DNA of 64,000 nt, taken from JACDER01 sp963842575 (GTDB lineage Bacteria > Actinomycetota > Thermoleophilia > Gaiellales > Gaiellaceae). A program made the position numbers and the translations under genes. Location: the NCBI GenBank assembly GCA_963842575.1, contig CAWJGS010000010.1, positions 741,430 to 805,429 on the forward strand, in the 5' to 3' direction. The notes under the pieces are model-generated. The model saw only the letters and a program-made list of their open reading frames with translations, ran no database searches and was not told where the DNA came from. Positions within the stretch are counted from its first letter, which is position 1. Each line of letters starts with the position of its first letter. Below are positions 58,736-64,000 of this stretch, piece by piece.

Positions 58736-61700
58736 GCGCCGCACGGCGGGACGTTCCGCCAGTTCTTGACGGGGTCCTCCACCGTCATCGTCGCGTCGTC
58801 GCCGCTCGGGGCGACGGTGAACTTGCGGTTCGCGATCTCGTCGCAGGAGGCGCCCTTCTCGACGTGATCCCAGTCGCCGAGCGTGTACTTGTACTCGACC
58901 GACGTTCCCTCGGGCCACGTGATCGTGATCCGCCACTTGCCGTCGGCGCCCTTGGTGAGATTGACCGTGTGCTGGTTGCACCAGTTGCAGATCTCGGGCT
59001 GGCCGCCCGCGATGTAGATGGTCGCGTTGGCAGGCGTCGACGCGGGCGGAGTGACGACCAGCGTGACGTCGACCGCGAGCGCCGACGGCACGCCGCTCGC
59101 CTGATTCGATGCCGCCGAGAGGTTGTTCGCCTGGTCGAGCGCCTTGACCACGTAGTAGTAGGTCGTCCCGGACGTGAGTCCGGTGTCGACGAACTTGGTC
59201 GTCGCCGCGTCGGTCCGGCCCACCTCGGCGTAGCCGGAGCCGGACGTGGTCGAGCGGTAGATCACGTAGCCGTAGAGATCTCCGTCGCCGAGGCGCGGTC
59301 CAGGACAGGCCGATCGAGGTCGCGCCGCGGCTCTTCGCGGTCAGACCGGTCGGCGGGCCAGGCGGCGTCTGGTCCGGGTTCGCGTGGACGGTCAGCGTCC
59401 CCTGCTGCGGTGAGCTCGTCCACGTCGCGCCCTGGCTCGTCGAGAACCTGACCCAGTAGGAGTAGGTTCCTGGCGTCTCCGGCTTGAGCGTCCCCACGTA
59501 CTCGTCCTCGTCGCCCTGATCCGAGGAGAAGGTCATGGTCTCGCAGCGTCGGCGACTGCGTCGATCCGAAGCAGAGCTGCGCGAGGATCCCGGGGATCTC
59601 ACCGGCCTGCGAGGTGACGCCGTCGATCTTGACGCGACCGTAGACGGGGTCGGTGCGTCCGGCGGCGCTGATCGTGTAGTCGAGCGTCAGCGGCCGGTCG
59701 AGCGACGACCGACGCGATCGGGTACGACGGGACGACCGAGACCTCGTTCGACGCGGCGCTCTCGTTCCCGGCCGAGTCGAGCGCCTTGACGATGTAGTAG
59801 TAGCTCGTCCCGCTGCGCAGGTCGGCGCCGGCGTCGTGAAGGTTCGTGGCCGTGACCGGCGCGTCGTTCACCTTCGTGTAGCCGCCGCCGGAGAGCGGGC
59901 TGCGGTAGACGTTGTAGCCGGCCGCTCCGGACCGCGCTCCAGCCGAGATCGACCGCGACGCCGTTGGCGGTCACGGCCAGCCCGGTCGGCGCGTCCGGCC
60001 CGGTGAGGTCGCCGTGTGATGAACTGGACCGACGAGCGCGAGCGGGCCATGGTGACCTGCGGATCTGCGTCCCGGCGAGGACACGCCGTCGAGCGGAACC
60101 GTCACCGTGTGTCGCCTGCTTGCTCGAATTGACGACGACGATCGCGGCGTTGTCGCCGGACTTGCGCGCGTACGCGAGCACGCCGTTCGCGTCGTCCGTC
60201 AGCAGGAACTTGAGCTGGCCGTCTCGGAGCACCCGTTGTCCTTCCGCATCTTCGTGAGCCCCTTGTAGTAGGCGCGCATCGCCGTGTCGGGCTTGCGCGT
60301 GTCGCCGAGCTTCTTGGTGTTGGCGTCGCCCCAGGGATACGTGCGGCGGTCGTCCGGGTCGTCGTCGCCCGAGACGCCGACCTCGTCGCCGTAGTAGATC
60401 GTCGGCGCGCCCGGCATGGTCATCTGGATCAGCGCCGCGAGCCTCATGCGCGCCTTCCCCTCGGCCAGGTTCGCCGCGGTGTGCTCACGCTGCGCCGCGT
60501 TCTCGTCGCCCGGCGAAAGCGTCCAGAGGAGCCGCTCGGTGTCGTGCGAGTCGACGAGGTTCATGAGCGTCCAGTACACGGCGTCCGGGTAGTCCTCGCG
60601 GATCGACTCCATGCGGCTGACGAACTGCGACGGCGGGATGGGGTTGCCGCTGCCGGGGAAGCCCTTCGAGTCGAACGGATGCGGGGCGAGCAACGACACG
60701 ACCGCGTCGCGGAAGCGGTAGTCCATGGACGAGGTCGCGGTGTCGCCGTAGACGTACGGCAGGACGTCGAACTTCTTCCAGAGCTCGCCGACGATCGGCG
60801 TGTTCGCCTTGGTCTTGTCCACCGCTGCCTTGAAGCCGTGCCAGAAATCGATCGACTTGCTCTGCATGACGTCCAGACGCCAGCCGTCCGCGCCGAGCTT
60901 GAGCCACTTCCGCGCGGCCGACTGTCGCCGAGTCGTAGATGTACTGCTTCACGCCGAAGTTCTCGGTCAGCTGCGGCAGGGAGTTGAAGTTGAACCAGGA
61001 CTCGTAGTAGCTGTCCTTCGCGGGATCGTGCGGCGCGCACGGGGACGGCTCCCCGGCGGCCGGCGGCCGGAACTGGAAGAAGCCCCGGAACTTGGAGAAG
61101 GTCTGCTCGCAGGCGCCCGTCCCCGGCCAGTTGTGGTAGCGGTCGAACATCGGGCTGTCGGAGGACATGTGATTGAAGACGCCGTCCAGCAGCACCTTGA
61201 TCCCGTTCTTGTGCGCCGCCTTCACCATCTTCACGAAGTCGGCCTGCTTGCCCAGGTACGGGTCGATCTTCGTGTAGTCGCGCGTGTCGTAACGGTGGTT
61301 CGAGCCGGCCCAGAAGATCGGGTTCAGGTAGACGACGGTCACGCCGAGGCTCTTCAGGTACGCCATCTTCTGCGTGACCCCCGCCAGGTCGCCGCCGAAG
61401 TAGTCGCGGCCGTGCGGGCCCTCGGTGCCGACGGGCTTGTCCGGCCCGAAGCGCTTCTTGCACGTCTGGAGCGCGTCGGTGTAGTTCCGGCACCAGCCCT
61501 CCGGCATCGCGCCCCACGGCATGCGCACGATGCGGTCGAGCGCCGGCGTCGACTCGTGGCTCGGGTCGCCGTGCGGGTACGCGTAGCGCTTGTCCTTGCT
61601 CCAGACGTACTTCTTCGGGTTGCCGCGCGCCGGGTCGTTCTTCCTGTTCGCGTTGCGGAAGCGGTCGGGGAAGATCTGGTAGATGACGGCGTTCTTCAGC

Positions 61701-62231
61701 CAGTCGATGGGCTTGAAGGCCGGGTCGTAGACCGTGATCGCCCAGCCCCAGTCGGGCGAGGAGTCGAACGGCTTGCCCCAGCCGCCGTCGCGCACGTCCG
61801 AGTCGTCCTCGTAGTAGACCGTCTTCGGCCCGTCGTGGACGATGAAGCGGTAGTACACCGTCCCCGTCGAGCCGGCATCGATCGGTCGCCTCCCAGAAGT
61901 CGCAGCCGAAGTCGGACTGCATGTAGCAGGGGACGTTCGAGGCGACGATGTGCATGTCCACGAGGTCCTCGCGGCCCGGGTTCGTGTAGTACGCGCGGAG
62001 GGTGACGCTCGTCGCGTCGTCGTGGAACGTGCGAAAGCGCAACTTGACGCTGGTGCCGGTCGTGACCGCGCCCTCGGGCTGCCGGTAGACCGTCGAGCGG
62101 CTGTCGTGGCCGAGGCCGTCCCACCAGATGTCGCCGTCGTGGCCCGGCGCGCTGGCTGCGCGCACGTGCGTCCCCCCGAGAGCGGCGATCAATCCCGCGA
62201 GGAGCAGACCAAGGAGAGCGACCTTACGCAA
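58732..62231 (-). pseudogene. Secreted GH13 alpha-amylase/pullulanase-like gene with at least eight frameshifts
   Basis: TTG 62231 (TAGGTT, 7 nt upstream) begins a signal peptide. The joined frames read: CBM34-like N-domain; GH13 catalytic barrel with LLDGVFNHM, GADGWRLDVM (nucleophile Asp), PIVGELW (acid Glu) and LVDSHDTER (transition-state Asp); C-terminal beta domain; two fibronectin III domains (SYYYIVKALDSAGNES, TYYYVVKALDQANNLS); and a CBM20-like starch-binding end (SVEYKYTLGDWDH). Breaks lie near 61880, 60918, 60235, 60050-60115, 59930, 59700, 59560 and 59290. At 61877-61884 a CGAT unit is doubled. Intact, it would degrade starch or pullulan outside the cell. Confidence 0.85.
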
Positions 62232-62264
62232 CCGCTTGAACCTAGCCCATTTCCCGGGCCGTGG

Positions 62265-62462
62265 CTAGTAGCGGCGGCGCGTCATCAGGAAGTAGACGAC
62301 GTACACGGGGAGGATGATCCCGGCGAAGAGGAACGTCGCGACGCCCCAGGCCGTCGAGTGCCTGACCCCGTTCTTGCTCGCGTGCCAGAAGACGGCCATC
62401 GAGATCAAGGCCGAAATGGCCAGGGTGAGGATGAAGGGGCCGGGGCTGATGTTCCCCAGCAC
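62265..62462 (-). CDS. Small two-helix membrane protein
   Basis: 65 residues: helix ILTLAISALISMAVFW, a polar hinge (HASKNGVRHSTAWG) and helix FLFAGIILPVYVVYFLM, ending TRRRY. GTG 62462 is 10 bases after the GYD gene's stop. Such small proteins are common next to stress or export genes, but no function is assigned. Confidence 0.7.
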   Translation of the reverse strand: MLGNISPGPFILTLAISALISMAVFWHASKNGVRHSTAWGVATFLFAGIILPVYVVYFLMTRRRY

Positions 62463-62471
62463 CGGTGTGTT

Positions 62472-62759
62472 TCAGCTCGTGACTGCGCCGAGAAACTCGT
62501 CGATCGAAAGTGCCGAAACGGTCTGGATCTTCGCGCTGCCGCGCGCGCCGAGCGCGACCGAGACCCGCGCGATGGCCGCGTCGTCGGCCGCCTCGACCAC
62601 GTTCACGAAGTCGAACGGGCCGAGCGTCGCCCACTGGTGCAGCACCTTCGCGCCCAGCTCTTCCACGTCACGATTCACTTCGCGCAGGCGGTCCGGGTTG
62701 GACTTCAGCGTCTGTACTCCCTGGGCCGTCAGCGTCGTCAGCAGGATGTAGGTCGGCAT
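62472..62759 (-). CDS. GYD domain protein
   Basis: 95 residues. MPTYILLTTLTAQGVQTL, LGPFDFVNVVEA and the ferredoxin-like alternation of strands and helices match GYD domain proteins, whose role is unknown (a possible ligand-binding regulator). ATG 62759 is preceded by AAAGGAG, a Shine-Dalgarno, and so is not leaderless. The 3' end of the upstream membrane gene overlaps its first 92 bases in another frame. Confidence 0.85.
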   Translation of the reverse strand: MPTYILLTTLTAQGVQTLKSNPDRLREVNRDVEELGAKVLHQWATLGPFDFVNVVEAADDAAIARVSVALGARGSAKIQTVSALSIDEFLGAVTS

Positions 62760-63480
62760 CCCCGCTCCTTTCCGTCGCTCGCGCGCGCACCTTATCGACC
62801 CGCGCAACCTGGTCGTAATAGACGAGAACGGAGCCGAGGAAGATCATCGGCGAGATAACGACGGTGGCAAGGAAGCCGGCGATTCCGAGCTGCAGCTTCG
62901 ACGTCCCGTGCAGCAGCAGGTAGAGGACTCCGCCGGTGAGGTGGTACGTGATGACGAGGGTGACCAGCGTGCCGAGTACGTGGACGAAGTCGACTTTGGC
63001 GAGCTCGATCCCGCGCGCGAGCGCGAGGCGGTAGTCGAGCCGCTCGATCACCGCGGCCGGGACGGCCATCCCGACGTACGCAAGCCAGAGCAGGATGGGT
63101 AGGAACGGGCCGATCAGCGTGATCCAGACGCTCCCCGTCGCCGCGAAGAGCAGGGGCAGCAGCGCCACCGTCGGCCAGATCAGGAAGCCGACGACGAAGC
63201 CGTACCAGATTGCCCGGCGCGGAGCGGGGCCGCCGACGATGAGGCAGGCGCCGATGTACGAGGCCGTCATCAGGACCGAGCCGGCGCCGGCGGCGACCGG
63301 GAGCTGCAGGACCGAGGGGAGCGGCTGGACGATCGCGAAGAGGATGGCAGGGCCGAGGCCGAGGGCGATCGAGGGCCAGAACCGGTCGCCGTACAGGCGA
63401 ATCGTCTCGGCGATCGTCTGTCCGACGGTGCGCTCCGCCGGCGGTAGCGGCGGAGGAAGAGCCTTGCGGGGGCGCGCCAC
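62668..63480 (-). CDS. Polytopic membrane protein, function unknown
   Basis: About 270 residues with six or more hydrophobic helices (FWPSIALGLGPAILFAIV, SVLMTASYIGACLIVGG, VGFLIWPTVALLPLLFA, ILLWLAYVGMAVPAAV and two later). A central amphipathic helix, RLDYRLALARGIELAK, recalls glycerophosphodiesterase-type membrane domains. GTG 63480 follows TAACCT by 6 nt, which favours it over ATG 63486. The last about 30 residues (after about 62810) overlap the GYD gene and look like non-coding shadow; a lost stop is possible. Confidence 0.75.
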   Translation of the reverse strand: MARPRKALPPPLPPAERTVGQTIAETIRLYGDRFWPSIALGLGPAILFAIVQPLPSVLQLPVAAGAGSVLMTASYIGACLIVGGPAPRRAIWYGFVVGFLIWPTVALLPLLFAATGSVWITLIGPFLPILLWLAYVGMAVPAAVIERLDYRLALARGIELAKVDFVHVLGTLVTLVITYHLTGGVLYLLLHGTSKLQLGIAGFLATVVISPMIFLGSVLVYYDQVARVDKVRARATERSGDADLHPADDADGPGSTDAEVQPGPPARSES

Positions 63481-63538
63481 CCCCATGAGGTTAGTGGTCT
63501 ACGCGCGCGCCGCCTGAAGATCATCTACTCATCGCGCG

Positions 63539-64000
63539 CTACGGATACAAGCCGTCCCCCTGTTCCGCGACAGGCTTGCGCTCGACCACGCGAATCCTGT
63601 GCCCGTTCGCGTACGCGTCGTGACGGATTCCTGTCACCTGCCAGGAGACCTTCACGTGCGGTTTCGCCGAGCGGATCGTGAAAGAGTTGCCCGCTATTTC
63701 ACGCGCGACCGCCACGAGCACGAGGTCGCCGATCGGCGTGAGCTGGTAGCGGAAGTCGCGGTTGAGGGCCTCGAACCAGCGCGGGAGCCGGACTGTCGCA
63801 TACCCCCGCCGGTCCGTCGTGACGACGCCGTCGTAGACGTTCTTCATGTCCGGCGACTCGACGAACGAGTGCTGGAGATACTTGTGCGTCGGATCGAGCG
63901 GGTGGTCGATGCGGAACGCGCCGCCGCCCTTGCTCACGGTGCCGAGCACCTGAAGGTCGCCGTCGATCCTGACCTTGCCGACGAAGCGCCCGGCGTACCC
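63539..64000 (-). CDS. Conserved surface-type protein, partial (start beyond the window)
   Basis: The frame is open to the right edge, so only the last 153 residues are seen. GGAFRIDHPLDPTHKYLQHS, FVESPDMKNVYDG, WFEALNRDFRYQLTPIGD, SFTIRSAKPHVKVSWQVTG and RHDAYANGHRI are strongly conserved blocks of a protein found at the C-terminus of assorted secreted or tail-associated hypothetical proteins. I do not know its function. The gene ends about 50 bases upstream of the next gene's start on the same strand. Confidence 0.8.
   Translation of the reverse strand, partial: GYAGRFVGKVRIDGDLQVLGTVSKGGGAFRIDHPLDPTHKYLQHSFVESPDMKNVYDGVVTTDRRGYATVRLPRWFEALNRDFRYQLTPIGDLVLVAVAREIAGNSFTIRSAKPHVKVSWQVTGIRHDAYANGHRIRVVERKPVAEQGDGLYP

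Noticed and set aside
58521..58769. 82-residue plus-strand frame starting right after a TAG stop
   Set aside because: It lies within the inverted-repeat element and runs into the amylase end, and its composition (Ala/Arg/Pro-rich) shows no domain.

Overview
The window is GC-rich, densely coded bacterial DNA, and gene content and order point to the Actinobacteriota. The block from about 30 to 53 kb (rsmI, metG, tatD, rsmA, ispE, tRNA-Gln, glmU, prs, rplY, pth, mfd, mazG, eno, ftsB/divIC, DUF501) is, from memory, essentially the gene order of Mycobacterium tuberculosis around Rv1003 to Rv1025. The companion genes (CcmH/CcdA/TlpA set, NhaA-DsbA fusion, FG-GAP protein with a Lys/Cys-rich tail, many small secreted or membrane proteins) suggest a deep lineage such as Thermoleophilia (Gaiellales or Solirubrobacterales). 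The lineage is an inference. Many genes look leaderless: a TANNNT -10 box ends 6 to 8 nt before an ATG, GTG or TTG.

Layout. 1-13 kb: tail of a GMC oxidoreductase, two lipoproteins, a methyltransferase, acyl-CoA dehydrogenase, cyclophilin, trypsin-like protease, amidohydrolase, VOC protein, GNAT, M20 peptidase, NhaA-DsbA fusion and the principal sigma factor. 13-22 kb: TPR protein, cupredoxin, CNNM/CorC protein, an MBL hydrolase divergent from a radical SAM protein with an SOS-box-like operator between them, FAD and VOC proteins, and a ferredoxin gene split by an intein. 22-30 kb: Rieske protein, thiol-redox/cytochrome c maturation genes, L,D-transpeptidase, GAF-SpoIIE phosphatase, PAP2 phosphatase and an HTH-receiver regulator. 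30-54 kb: the conserved housekeeping block, including cell division, glycolysis, nucleotide-pool cleaning, transcription-coupled repair, translation, PRPP and UDP-GlcNAc synthesis, and isoprenoid synthesis. 54-64 kb: LCP cell-wall ligase, FG-GAP protein, P1 peptidase, two paralogous membrane proteins, a heavily frameshifted secreted amylase and the start of a conserved surface-type protein.

Most notable: (1) a LAGLIDADG-type intein placed directly before a [4Fe-4S] ligand cysteine of a 7Fe-type ferredoxin, with Arg instead of His as its penultimate residue; (2) a CGAAC-N4-GTTCG palindrome fused to a TATAAT box between the radical SAM and MBL genes; (3) a 164-bp near-palindrome filling the rplY-pth gap and a second inverted-repeat element between convergent stops at 58.5 kb; (4) divergent leaderless genes whose -10 boxes share bases; (5) an amylase with at least eight frameshifts beside mostly intact neighbours. 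Single frameshifts also interrupt four other genes, so sequence errors cannot be excluded without reads. All calls were made by eye, and no database search was run.
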